Of a DNA stretch of 64,000 nucleotides, positions 1 to 15,100 are shown piece after piece. The notes beneath the pieces were generated by a model. It was not told where the DNA came from and did no database searches. It saw nothing but the letters and a program-made list of their open reading frames with translations. The translations under genes and the position numbers were made by a program. The first letter of the stretch is position 1. Each line of letters starts with the position of its first letter. Source of the DNA: Lamellibrachia satsuma (taxonomy: Eukaryota > Annelida > Polychaeta > Sabellida > Siboglinidae); assembly GCA_033239005.1 (NCBI GenBank), contig BSQZ01000035.1, positions 4,952,501-5,016,500 on the forward strand, read 5' to 3'.

Positions 1-1572
1 AACATTTGTATAATAGCGATATAGCATAGCGTTGCTGGTGTTAGCAATATACCATATATGATAGTTTGAAAATACAGTACTCCTCTTGAACAACTTTATA
101 TTTATTTTTGCGTTCAATACGACTGTGTGTCCTACTTCCATGCATAACGTTGCCTGTTGGAAGTGATTCTACTAAGAAAAATAACGACGCTCGCTTTTTG
201 GCTGGATGTCGCTGGGTCAATAGATAAGGGTGTGCGTGTTTTACTTACGCACGGCGTCCTGGCTGTCGGTGTCCGCCTACTTATAAAAAAACAGACGGAT
301 GTGTTCGGTGCTAGCAGAGTCCAAATTCCCATACAGTTATTCTCTCCTTGCTAGGCGATGGCTACTCTGTCGTTTCATAGTCATCTCACCCACGTTTTCG
401 ATCATCGCATACGGTGGGCTACCATAGTGGAAGAGTTGCGGTATGTGCCCACGCCATTGATGCTGGGTACGCAAGTGACGACGAGAAAGTGGTGGATGAA
501 GACTGGTCAGATGAGTGTGACACTGCGTGCGCGTGCCTGGACCATCATAAAGGATGGCAGCGGGTACTGGCGGAGTTGACCCGCGTCGTCCTTTCGGTCC
601 CTGTATACTCAGACTCAGACCGACGTCGTTCGACTACATTGTTGGATCGCCGAGGGAGGTCGCTCTCACCTCTCTACGTACCACCACGCGACTGCGACGT
701 GACGAAATAAAAAAGGACACACAAGACCACAAACATTTTCATCTTTCTTCTTTCAGTGTAGCCTAACCGTAGTCACATACTTACAAATAACTTCACTGCG
801 CACCTGCCACAGGTCGTGCGTCGATAAATAAGCACTCAGCTAATATGGTGTGGCCTACTAAAAAAAACTACGGTCGTTGGTTGCTGGTAGCACGTCTACT
901 GTTACACAAGTCTCCTCTCACTCGCTACCAGTACATGCATTTAAAAAGTTTTCATGACAGTGGAGAATAATCGAAAGTTGTGGTGACTATGTCCACAACC
1001 AGGAATGTTTTGTGTAGTCATTCAGACACAACAGGATTCGAATCTGCTCATATCAGTACTTTACATAGACCACTGTCATTTACTCATAGGTTATTATATA
1101 CTTGTACTTCTCTTATTCCTAATTTATTGTATGTTTTTACACTGTTAATATATAAGTTAATATATAAAAGAAATTAATACAACACTCGCCCGGGTTTCCC
1201 CAATGTCTATTTTTAGTTACCACTGAACATGATCCCCACTCTTGCTTATTCAGAATCACTCACTAACTACTGGCGCCGCGGCGATGACCAGCAAGCACGC
1301 GGGAGTTGTGCAAAGAATCAAAGCTGTTGCTTCCCATGCCGTTTCACCGCACTGTTTTTTGCACAGAGACGCGCTTGCTGCATAGGACATTGAACCAAGG
1401 ATTCACAAGGTTATCAACACTGACGTGACCATTGTGAGCCACAAACTCCAGGTTATTCACCACACTCTGTGAAGAAGTTGGCACTGACCACCACTCCCTG
1501 TTCACGCACATAGAGGTGAGATGGTTGCAGATGATGCTCACACATGCATTCGTTCTGATTTCAGTGTCATCA
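1..1572. other. Intergenic, no recognisable gene
   Basis: I see no gene here. The longest non-repetitive open frame is a 98-codon plus-strand frame at 414-710. It has an acidic, Cys-containing middle part and ends on a TAA that overlaps an AATAAA-like string. I recognise no family in it and it could be chance or an old retrocopy end. The rest is ordinary AT-rich sequence. Confidence 0.5.
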
Positions 1573-2131
<559 letters not shown>

Positions 2132-3640
2132 AACAATCCGCCGGAACGCGCTTGCATTTACTAAGCCTAAGGTACATGTACTAGTTAAAGAACGATCTAA
2201 TACTAATTCGCATTGTTGAGCCTGAGGTTTGAATTCAGATTTTTTGCGAATTGCCTTAAGACCAGTTGTGGAATGTGTGTTTGTGTATATTTAACTTTTT
2301 ATTAGCAATGTCAATCTGATAAGAAAATGTTCCAAAGCAAAGAAAATGCCTTGCCCTTGTCTACATAGTAATTGTCGGATGTCCGGCGTTTAAAACGTAA
2401 GTTGCACCGGCAGACCTATTTTTTCAATAAGTTACAAAAAGAAGTCCTCATATAACAGTAAATCCTTTAAATATGACAACGCACGCACGCACGCAGACAC
2501 ACCTTTTGTTTGTGGTTTGTCATTAAAAAATTGTGTTTCCTTTTAAACAAATGAATTGTCTTTGTGGTCATTCAACCGCTTTAATTTGCACAAAAACACG
2601 AATTAAAAGTTAGCATCAACAACTTAAAAGTATGCAACTAGTCGCAATAGTCATCCAAACAAGTTGACATAATCAACAAACAGCCGAGATTGACATTTCA
2701 AGCATATTTCTTCTACCTCTTGGCGCCACTGTGCAGGTAGGTCACGTAATACTGTGCAGGTGGTAGGTCACGGAATATTGTGCAGGTGGTAGGTCACGGA
2801 ATACTGTGCAGGTGGTAGGTCACGGGATACACATGTGAAACGGGTAATGCGTAGTATTTGTCTTAAATCTTACGTTATTATTTCCGACATAAATGTGACG
2901 CAAGTCTGATGAAGAGCCAAATCGATGGGTTGGGTTTCCATGGGGTGGACCGCCGCTGTGTAGTATGAGGCGGCAACTATGCCTAACCCTCGTGTAAAAT
3001 GTTTCGTCATTGCTAAACTTTAAAACCAACCCCAAACGTCAAAGTTCTCGCTGGAATCTTTTAATAGTTCATTTGGAGCGTTCGATAGTTCATGTTATCG
3101 CTGAAAACTTCTAATTGTTCACTTGGAGCGTTCGTAAGCACCATTATTATTAAACAGAGATGTCCTAATGTACTCCCACATATAAGACACACGCAGATGA
3201 TTTATTTTCCACAGCCGTCTGCGTATAAATGTTCAATATTGTTTACTATTACGATTACTTTCAACTATGTTTGATGCATTCTTCTTAAACTTTGTTTTAA
3301 TACTATTAAGATTAATATCGGTTGTTTGACACTATTTTTATGCTAATGTTTTAAGCAAATTGTGCTCGGATGTTGTGAAAAAGACAGTATTATTTTGGTT
3401 AAAGTCAATTCGTATACGAGCCCCCAACATGAGATAACGACGGACTATAAACGTGCCGACGTCGTACGGAGCTTTTGCTGCGTGACTTCGGTGACCGACG
3501 TCCGTGGTCTTAGAGGAGACCTACCGGTTTATGGATATAAATAAGATATTAGGAGTACAGGTTTCTAGGTTAATAAATGTATCTACATAACATTGGCTAG
3601 CAAGCAAAAGCTGATAAGACAATTTGGTAGCACGAGACGA
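2132..3640. other. Intergenic with short tandem duplications
   Basis: No gene is visible. There is a 26-base tandem repeat, about four copies, at 2729-2827, with core GTGCAGGTGGTAGGTCACGG. A roughly 50-base local duplication at 3050-3135 repeats the phrase TTGGAGCGTTCG. All open frames here are under 75 codons and resemble nothing I know. Confidence 0.6.
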
Positions 3641-3643
3641 ACG

Positions 3644-3649
3644 TTTATT
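3644..3649 (-). terminator. Candidate CDK11 polyadenylation signal
   Basis: This is AATAAA on the minus strand, the first canonical hexamer I find downstream of the CDK11 stop codon. It would give a 3' UTR of about 0.7 kb. It rests on the motif alone; a variant hexamer nearer the stop could be used instead. Confidence 0.35.
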
Positions 3650-3923
3650 TACAGTCTCGTCCAACATAATCAACATTTCTTCCAGCTCTCGTCAGAGCAC
3701 TGCCACTGACACCGTCTTCGTTATCAGTTATGACAGATACTCCACAAACCTCTAGAACATATTTATACACCTACAATACCTGGACTAAAATATGACCTGG
3801 TGAGGAGACTTCATAGTCAGTTTCATATAAAATAATATAGTCGCTGGCAATGTACGGTCAAACCAGAACCAATAAATAGTACACCTGTTGATATTATACC
3901 TATGGTGGGCATAGCAATATGAT

Positions 3924-3938
3924 GGCGCCACCTAGTGG
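3924..3938 (-). promoter_or_regulatory. CTCF-like core motif
   Basis: Read on the minus strand the bases are CCACTAGGTGGCGCC, a full match to the bilaterian CTCF core (CCASYAGRKGGCRC). It sits about 430 bases beyond the CDK11 stop codon. Binding is inferred from the motif only. Confidence 0.4.
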
Positions 3939-4371
3939 ATAAACAGTAAAACAATAGTACACACATTTTGAACTGCCGTCTGCCTGTTAATCGTTTGGAG
4001 TCAATGCTGCTGCGTGTACTTGTGAGGTATACAAACTAATATATTTTCTAAATACTGCTTAGGCAAGCAACTAGCTATTAAACTAACAACATTTGCAAAT
4101 TTCACATATACATTTCACTGTTACTATCAAGTGCATTGCAGTATCTACAATGAAGATGTCACATTGGTTGCCATATAATATTCACACTTAATCCCCATAT
4201 AACTCGGACTCTTTTAGTGGCCAACATTTCAAATATCCCCAGTGACGACATGTTTTCTATTAGGGCCAACATTTTAAGTGCCCATAAAAGTTGGAAACAA
4301 TTTGTACTGGTCTCTGACTGTCAGACTGTGATTGCTTGCAACACATGCAAGGATCCAACATCACAGTCATT

Positions 4372-5962
4372 CTAAAACTTGAGGGCAAAGCCAGGACCTG
4401 ATGCGGCAACACCCTTCGTCGCATGCACCAAGTGGAAGCCCTGGTAGCGACTGTCATCGTCCTCTGACTGAAAACAAACCATGACAGGGCATCATCACTG
4501 GCTACATATACTTCATCAAAACTACAATTGTTTTATTCCATTTGGCAGCATAACAACAGTTTAAACTTAAATGCCATTAAATACCCAAAAAGAACATGTC
4601 ACTGTTGTATTTAGTAGGTAACATTTTAGGATTTGTGATTTTCTGAATTTCTGATACACTTGTCAACAACATACTATGTTTATGATTACGCTATAGCAGT
4701 ATTTCAATATACTATGCAATTGCAGTAGACAAAATAAGACTAAGTTAAGATGTAAAAACATCATACGGACTATTTTCTCCATATTTGTGTCATTCCAAAA
4801 CCAATTTTCACTGCCCATGCTGAGACTGGTTCAGATCCCACACATTGCTAGGGGCACAGTTCATGCTAGTGTACTAGAATAGGTGATGTGTTCACTGCAT
4901 GTCGGGCTGCTATTATTCACAAGGTCACTTGACAACAAACACCTGATTTGGTTACCTGCCTCGGGCAATTTTTTAATAAACCAAATGAGAAATATTCTTT
5001 TCTAACACATACAAAATTACTGTAAATGAATCTGCATTTAGTTTCCAATTTCCTTAAGTGATTTTTCAGGGGCATTGCAAAAATATTTTTAAAATGTACA
5101 CTAAAGTAACCATGCCCAACTGTGAGTATTTATTACTCACCATTAGTTTGGCGTATGCCTTGCCACCCGATGGGGGTTTTGGAGTGTTGCCATGGACACG
5201 GGCAGTTTGTTCACTCTTGGCAGGCCATGTGGGGAACATGGAGGGGTCTATGGGGAGGGGCGACTCCTTGAAGTAGTCATGTTTGAGGGCTTCCTCCGCA
5301 GAGATCCTGCGTTCCGGGTTGTATGTTAGGAATCTGAAACAGACAAGTGTCAATATTTTTGTTACATTGCTAAGATGCTACCTGATATTATCATTTCTAG
5401 TGCCTAATTTAGTCGCTATTTTCTCAATTTGCTGTACTAGATAACAAATGTGGTTGGCCTGTCCAACAAAAAATAAAAAGTATAATAAAATTATATATAG
5501 AGAGAAAGAAACTAATTCTGAAATGTTACGTGTTTCAGCATCAATTCCATTTAGCGTATCATTAGAGATTTTGATCAGAATAAATGTGTAGCATAAATAT
5601 CCACCTGTTCAAGTTATCAAATCCTTTGTCCGTGAGGAGAGAGCCGAAGCGATTGCGCAGTTGATTGTACGGATACTCGGTGAACGTGCACTTCTTCATG
5701 GCGGGCAGCTGACTCACTCCCGGCCAGATGTCTTCATTCGGTGTGCCAAGCTCCTGCAAAACACCTGTGGTCACATAATGGTGTCTATGGTGTATCAAGC
5801 ACACCTTGTGGAACAAACTGAATGAAACCAATGTGTGACTAGGATCACGTGTTTGTGACCAATTGTTCACTTAAATGAAATTCTAGTAAAGGAAACTGTT
5901 CTTGATGTAGGTGTCTTAACAACGCAACCATTAAGATGTCTTTAAAGCAGTGGCATGTACAA

Positions 5963-6003
<41 letters not shown>

Positions 6004-6054
6004 TGCACACACACGCACACGCACACACGCACACATACACACGCACACACACAC

Positions 6055-6113
<59 letters not shown>

Positions 6114-9100
6114 TACACACGCACACATACACACGCACACATACACACGCACACACGCACACATACACACGCACACATACACACGCACACATACACATGC
6201 ACACATACACACGCACACATACACACACACCACCACACATACCACCACCACACACACACAAACCACACACACACGCACACATACACACGCACACATGCAC
6301 ACGCACACATACACATGCACACACACACACACATACACACACACACCACCACACATACCACCACCACACACACAAACCACACACACACACACCACACACA
6401 CGCACGGACGCACACACACGCACGCAGACACACCACACACAGACACACCACACACACCACCACCACACACACAAACCACACACACACCACACGCACGCAC
6501 ACACATCACACATACCACCACCACACACACACCACATACACAAACTACACACACACACCACAAACACACACACACACACACTCCAGATGACATAACTCTG
6601 CGTGGTTTCTAGATTTGCAGAATTGAGGCGCAACATTAGTAGAAAATTTAATCAAAAATGCACAATTTGAATGTTTTAGTTATCACTAGTGTGTGTTCAC
6701 CTACCTTGAATATCCTGTTGAGTTCGTCAATCTCAGACTTGCCAGGGAAGAGAGGCTTTCTGGTTAGGAACTCGGCAAAGATCGCCCCAACAGACCACAT
6801 ATCTATGGGTGTGCTGTAGAGCTATAACAGACAGATATCCTCAGGACATGTCTAGGTCACGGGTTACAATACATTTGTACATGGTTAGTATTACCAAAGG
6901 ATGGCTTATCTTGAATGCTACAGGGTACTAAAAAATATTATCAGGGCAGGTAGAATTTTTCAAAAAGTTGAAACCATAATACACTCCAAGGATTAAGACA
7001 AACATTGGAAATAAGAGATTTCTCTGTTGTCACATCTACTACATTGTATGTGGAATTCACTCCAAATTAACAAGTTGGTAGTACCCATCCCACTGTCAAT
7101 GACTTAGAATTTTGCACTGATTAATGTGATTACCCAACACGTTGGCTTGACACATCCTTACTAGATAAAGAATGTAGTAGTCCTACAGTAACCCTGACAA
7201 ACATGAATTTGTCAGTTTATCCCACGCCAAGTGCGGATGTACGCTAAATCGTCTGTACTTCGTTCCACTTGCTGTCTTGGTCACCATGTATCTGGGAACT
7301 AGACGTGCCCATGCCCAAGCCTCAGAGCGTTTCCAGGAAATGCCCATGCCCACTTGTCAGACCAGCGACAATGGGTACACTACCAATTAAAGTCAAGCTC
7401 CCATATGCTGGCCTCATAAATTCCAGTGAGACAGCTCACTGATTAACACAGCAACTGAAAAATCAGCGTTTCAGCAGGTCAATCATAGTCAGAATACTCT
7501 GGCGATGAGGATGGCTTGCATGCCGCTGAATATACTGATATTACCTATTGTATTACGCCATTGTAAAAATGGAGAAAACTGCAGCATTCTAAACAAGAGG
7601 TTCTTGGATAGAAGTATATGTATACAACCATTCCCTCTAATGACGAGCTCAACTGAAAGCACGCATTATTGGAACAGATGTATCTATAACATGCACTGAC
7701 ATATACATGAATGGAAACAATTATCTACTGATTGTGTAAATTCAACCAGTGTGAAAATTGATAGATATCTCATAAAGGCTTCTTAAATCTTATTAAAAAG
7801 TTCAGATATTAAATAATGGTAATGCGAGAGAGAAGTCAGGTTCACCTTGGTACCAAGCAAGAGTTCGGGGGCACGGTACCACAGGGTCACTACAATAGGG
7901 GTGTAGTGTCTCAGGGGTGAGCCGTACTCCCTCGCCAGTCCAAAGTCTCCAATCTGACACACAGAAACATGTATGTACAGGTGTATCATTAGTAATGTTA
8001 CTGATAGTGCACAATGATTGGCAATTATATTAGTAAACGTTTTAATGAAAAGTTGCAGATGACAAAAAAGTTATGAGCTTTGACAAATACTTTGGTTTTC
8101 AGGTAGACAGACATCTACCCTGAAATAAAGCTAACTGAGCAGCGGTCTGCACACCGTAGTCATAACATGAAATCAACACAAACATTATACCATTGATTGA
8201 AACTATGTCTTTTATGCCAGTAATAAACACAAATGAAACGTTTTTATAAAAGAACATTAAAGGGAATAACAACAACGATTGCTTGAAATCATATTATATT
8301 ACATCTTGTAGTATATTTCAATTTCCACAACACCAAAACATTCATTAGAATTCCATTAATTAATAATTCCACATAATAAAATAACGATAACGATAACAAA
8401 TTACAAAAACAAAAGCTAGCTATATCTTATACACCTAGTTCTGTGAAGCTAGGCATAGGAGGTGACAAGTTTTTGTTTATTTTGATCTCTATATGGAAGT
8501 AAGAGTAATGTTTGACCATGTCTCGTGTATGCGTATGATAGATATATGAGACGTTTTGCAGCTCTATGTGGTCATTTTCATGGTTCGGTCAGAAAATAAA
8601 TAAGTTCGAAGTCAAAGGCTTCACAAAACTGCTCCGAAAGAGCCGAATCCAAAGATGATTCTGTGGTATCACTTGCCGCTAGCGGTTCGAAATCATTACA
8701 TTATATTTTTATTCTGGAAAATTTACATCGCCATCACTCATTATAGTAATGGAAGTGAAACTATACTGATGCACTGCATAGAAATCACTGACTGAATGTA
8801 AACCCATGTCATCATTGACGTCATAAAACCACGTGAACAATTTCGAATTTAACGTGCACTTTGCGAGTTAGACACATTAAACATCTAATTTTACCTATAA
8901 ATAAATTTTTCCTAATTTTTTATTTTAGCAAGTAGTACATACAATATTAAACTTTGCGTACACACATACAAAAGCATTTTAGCTAGTGTCTTGTTTTATT
9001 CTCTTTAATAAGAACCAAAACCATTATAAATTAAACATACTTCCAGTGGAGCCTCCTGTCGGAAATGTGTGTTGTAATTTCAATACAGAAATTTTTTTTC

Positions 9101-12100
9101 CAGAACTCGTGTGATTTTAAGATTTAAATATTTTGGCGAATTTTTATTGAAATTACATTATTTTTTGTGGGTAAAATTTGGGTTTTGAAATTTGTATAAC
9201 TGTTTTGATAAATTTGCTGCTGATGCAGATGTTACTATGTCAGATATTTCATAAATTACTTTTTTGTGTGCATATTTGATATATTATGCTTTATTTAAAA
9301 TATGGATATATCAAATTGCAATATTCCTGCAACTTTAGTATATGAATAATATATGTCTTGAGTTTTTTGGGGTCTAACCAATTCCAAACATCCTTTGAAA
9401 TTTTATTTCATGTAGCTGCCTACCTTAACGCAAATATGGGATTGGATTGGAAAACAACAGACTAATAATGGCTTTGACATCTTCAGTAAACATTACAATT
9501 TATATGTGTAAGTATAACTTATTTTCAAAAAGGCTTCACACAACAATCAACAAATCTGAAACCATTCTAGTTTTGCAAACAGTGACTTCAGTCACGCAGC
9601 TGCGATGACGTCATCCTTGGCATACTGACAAAGTCTTGGAATCTGATGTGTCCCTGTGTGCTTGATTAATTAATTTCCATAAATGTTTGTCAACCACACA
9701 AGACTGACAAACATAAACCTAATCACTTGAGACATTAACTCAAAATAACAAATGCAATATCATGTCTTCACATTAATGACAAACGTTAGAATTTTTAAAT
9801 ATGCATTATTCAATTAGAACATTTCCCACACTGCACAACATGGATCAGATTGAAATAAATGAGTGACTGGCCCACCTTTAGTATGCCCTTGTGACTGAGC
9901 AGTAGATTGGACGTCTTGAGATCGCGATGTATGATCCAGTTGTCGTGCAGATGTGCGACCCCCCGCAGCAGTTGGATGATCAGTGTCTTCACCTCCCCTG
10001 TCACCCATACAACACCTCACATCATGAGACAATCTTCTCTGGTGCATTCCAGGACCCATAATGCAGCTAATACAATGGTATCCAAGAGCTATTCTCCCAT
10101 CAACATGTTGGGAATAATTACATTTGAACTTGATTGTTAATTTGCCAAGATAATTGTGAGCCTGGTTGAACAGATACAGTGCAAAGCATTAGAACTGATA
10201 AACTGAAAAATGGCCTGGATAGTTAACATTTTAATTTATGTGAAAGAACTATTCACCTACATCTATAACCATTCATTGGTAACCTTGATATGTGAACATG
10301 TCTGAATAATAGAGATACACTTTGACAGGTAACCCTTAGATTTATGCGAATTGAAGATATATCCATTGACATCCATAACATTAGGTTGACAAGATGTACA
10401 CAAGTACCAATCATGAATGGGTCCTTCATGGTTTCCATGAGGCTCTTGAGATCATGTTCCACATAGTCCATCACAATGTAGATCTTGTCCATGTTGCTGC
10501 CCACCACTATCTCCTGTCATAACACACACACACACAGATGTTGCTGCCCACCACAATTTCCTGTCATAACACACATGCGCGCACACACGCACGCACGCAC
10601 ACCGATATTGCTGCCAACCATTATCTCTTGTCATAACACACACAAACAGATGTGTTAAAACAACACACTACAACATTCATACGTAGCGTAAGTCAAAAAC
10701 AATACACTACTGACATGCCATTAATATTTATATTCTGAAAGATATTCATAAAATCGGCATTGGAATTATAAGCTGTAGAGCCAATTATCAGAACTCTGAA
10801 ACAACTAGCTTCAAAAATGAATCTATACCCGTAAGATACACATGCAAAACATCTGAAGAAATACAGTTACATCTGGCCACTGGACTAACTAGTTAACCAT
10901 TTGATGTCATCCCAGTAGTGACAATGATGTCAATGACGTACCCTAACAGTGACGATGTTGACATGTTGAGCCTTGAGCAGGGTGTTGATCTCTCGCAGGG
11001 AGGTGACGGGGAAACCGTCCTTCTCCTTCTCCATCTTCAGTCTCTTCAGGGCCACAATCTCATCTGTAGTACATCACCATGGCTTTATTTCACCAACAAC
11101 TTCAGTCATCTATTGTCTTTTACTAATGTTGTAGTAAGCAAACAATTAAATAATTGTTATCAGATACTTATGACCACAGGCTAATCATATCTGGTGGAAC
11201 GTATCTCAACAGTCCACCATGACATGTTTATGAAATGAAGTCACTACTTGATGAGATCTCAGAACATTGTAATCACTGTCACCAAATTAGACCTGTGCTG
11301 AAGGAAAATACACAACACCTAGACCAGTCCAACATCTCATGTCAAACTATACTTTACAAGTTTCCAATAACCTTAAAATTATTCACATAAACACATACCT
11401 GATTTCTTGTCTTTGGCCCGGTACACGACACCGTATGTGCCCTCCTCTATGCGGTTGAGACAGTTGAACTCCTCAACGCTGCGACAACCCTGGATAGCAG
11501 GGAAGTAGGGTGGTAGCTTAGTCTTCATTGGGACAGGAGACACCGGAGGACTGTCATCTATGTATGTCTCGGCCATGTCATTCTCGGATGGAGCCTCCGA
11601 CTCTGGCTCACTGTTCTCCTCTGATTGCTCGTCAAACTTTGATGACACTTTCGGCGCTGTCATACAAACACACATTGCTACGATTTCATAAACATTTTTT
11701 ATTCAAATGCTGGGGAAATACAGTATTGGAAAAAAGAAATATTCTCACAAACAACTGTTTTATTAAACTGAAAAATCATTGCACTCGACAGAATGTGCAC
11801 AATTAGTTTTATTACATATGAAATCCACAATAAGTTCCAAACTGTCCAGAAGGTCAGAAGCACTGGCCATCAGCCATCACCTACTTCATTTAGGTTCATC
11901 TGGGTATGGGTTTACACAAGAGTGGGAAAACTTGCTATACAACCATTCAAAACAATTAATGTTGCCAAATGTGAGTGACAGATGGTAGGAGGGAAAGAAA
12001 CTGACCGTGTCCATTGACTTCCTGTTCTTGTTCACCAGCACTCTCCGCACTGTTCTGTTTACTGCTGTGTGAACTCGCCTCCTCACTGCCACTCTCTGCA

Positions 12101-15100
12101 ACAACACACACATCCTCACTGCTGCTCTCTGCAACACCACACACACATCCTCCCTGTAACTCTCTGCAACAACACACATATCCTCACTGCTGCTCTCTGC
12201 AACACCACACACATCATCACTGCCATTCTACAATAACACATTCTCACTGCCACTCTCTGCAACAACACACACATCCTCCCTGTCACTCTTTTGCAACAAC
12301 ACACACATCCTCACTGCTGCTCTCTGCAACACCACACACGTCATCACTGCCATTCTACAATAACACATTCTCACTGCCACTCTCTGCAACAACACACACA
12401 TCCTCCCTGTAACTCTGCAACAACACACACATCCTCACTGCTGCTCTCTGCAACACCACACACATCATCACTGCCATTCTACAATAACACATTCTCACTG
12501 CCACTCTCTGCAACAACACACACATCCTCACTGCTGCTCTCTGCAACACCACACACATCATCACTGCCATTCTACAATAACACATTCTCACTGCCACTCT
12601 CTGCAACAACACACACATCCTCCCTGTAACTCTCTGCAACAACACACACATCCTCACTGCTGCTCTCTGCAACACCACATACATCATCACTGCCATTCTA
12701 CAATAACACATTCTCACTGCCACTCTCTGCAACAACACACACATCCTCCCTGTAACTCTCTGCAACAACACACACATCCTCACTGCTGCTCTCTGCAACA
12801 CCACACACATCATCACTGCCATTCTACAATAACACATTCTCACTGCCACTCTCTGCAACAACACACACATCCTCCCTGCCACTCTATGCAACAACACAGA
12901 CATCCTCATTGCCACTCTCTACAACAACACACATATCCTCACTGCCACTCTCTACAACAACACACTTCACCACTGCCACTCTCTGCAACACACACACACC
13001 CTCACTGCCACTCTCTGCAACAACACACATCCTCATTGCCACTTTCTAAAACAACACATACATCCTCACTGCCAGTCTCTGAAACAACACATACATCATC
13101 ACTGCCACTCTCTGCAACAACATACACACGTCCTCACAGCCACTCTCTGCTACAACAACACGCATCCTCACTGCCACTCTATACAACAACACACATCCTC
13201 CCTGTCACTCTCTGCAACAAAACATACATCCTCACTGACAGTCTCTGCAACAACACAAACACATCACTGCCACTCTGCAACTACATACACAGTCCTGACC
13301 AACTCAGCTGATTATACTTCATTGATGTTACATTCAGTGTTCTCACAGCTGAACAGCTCCAAGACTCAATAACCTTACCAAGACATCCAAAGGCTCATTT
13401 GCCATACGATTTGTGTAAATCTGGGGAGCACGACAGGCACTGGCTGCTCTACACTCAAGGGAGCGGGCCAGTGTGAAAGTACCACAGAACAGAGACACAT
13501 GTAGGTTGACCTACCAGCTGAGTCTGACTCCAGGTCGTTGCTATCGGAGCTGCCGGAGCTGGTGTGAGCCTCACTGCCGTGGCTGTGTTCCTCCTCGCCG
13601 TCTGACTCTGCCCTGTGTACCTCAGTGGCCACAGTCTCCTCAGTTGCCTCCTCCCCGAGTTGATCCTCCTCCTTCTCCTCTTCCTCAGACTCAAACTCCA
13701 AGTCATCTTTGACTGGTGGCAGTGGCGCTCTACGCTCTGATTAACAGAAACAACAGCCTATGGATGAGTGGAAATAGAGGGAGAAAAACATTGGATATAG
13801 GAGAAACAAGGGGAAAACATGTGGATCTTGCAGTCATTAGCATCATCACAAAAACTAAACAAATCTTTGTTACTATAGAGTGGTTGTGATAGCGAGTACC
13901 TAGTATAACAATTATTCATATCCATTCCTGGAACAACAAACCTTCTTTGAGTGGAGCCGTCCTCTTCCTGTCATCTTCCCGACTGGTGTGTGTGCCTCTG
14001 TGGCTGCCACTGCGTGGACTCCGACTGCGGCCCTCACGTCTCAGCGGCTTCCTCTGGTCACGGCCTCGACGTCGTGGCAGCTCTGGACAAAATAAGTAAA
14101 TATCCACAATAAAGATTCAGCAATACCAAAATGCAAATGATCTGACCGAGACAATATAATGTAATCTGCCCAATTTATCACTAGTTACTGTAGACAAAAA
14201 CAAGTCCTCAAAGAAAACAGTTCCTGCATATTGACACTAATTTAATTTTACTAACTGAAATTTCTATATGAAGCAAAACAGTGAGTGAATATGTCAGTCA
14301 TATTTTGACCACAATCGTTGATCGAGTGCCTTTTCAGCAAAGCAATCACTTTTTTGTGGTCCTACGTATCACCAATACTGGTCATCAAAACATGTTTTAG
14401 AAATCAAAGAGGAATGACAATGTACCAAGTGGTGGAAGACATATTATCTATCAGTATCACCCACCTTCCCTGGCCTGCCTAGTGGGCCACCGTCTGTCAT
14501 CATCCTTGCGTGTGCGCTCCATTCGTTCCTTCTCTCGTTCCGCCTTGAGAATCCTCTCCCTGTGCTCCTGTTCCTTGCGCTGTCGTTCCCGCTCCAGATG
14601 ATGACGCTCCCTCTCAAGTTGCTCCAGTCTCTCTCTGGAAACGTCATCCGGTCTATAAAGAAACAGGTCTATCCTTCCATTTTTTTAGAGAAACATCCAC
14701 ATCAACAGAAATTGTACATAGTATAACATGGTAGTGACATTAGGCAGTGACATTAGCTTAAATTTTTATCACACCAAAATCTTTCAATTTCTACAGTATA
14801 CAAATGTGTTTCGAGACACGATCGCAGCAGAAAGTAGCATGAACACACACCGTTCCCGTCTTGACTTCTCCCGCCGCCTCGCTTCCTCTTCCCGGTCCTT
14901 CATCCTCATCATCTCCCACTCCCACGACATCTCACTCCTCCTATCCGGCGCTCTCTCCTCTCGCATTTTATGTTTGCCTGAATGAGAAGTACAATATCTA
15001 GTATTTAATGACCTGGATTCTGTTAGATCGATCGATTCTGTTAGATTTGTTTGACGAAGATTATGTAACGAGGAATAATCATAGAAAACATGCAAAGCAT

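Noticed and set aside
414..710. 98-codon plus-strand frame as a small gene
   Set aside because: No recognisable domain, no splice or promoter context; chance cannot be excluded.
5931..6636. Several 186-263-codon open frames on both strands
   Set aside because: They are poly Thr-His and poly Val-Cys translations of the AC/CACG microsatellite in a CDK11 intron.
12014..13311. Long frames on both strands in the CDK11 intron
   Set aside because: They are periodic and follow the minisatellite; the real exon 7 is only 12006-12095.
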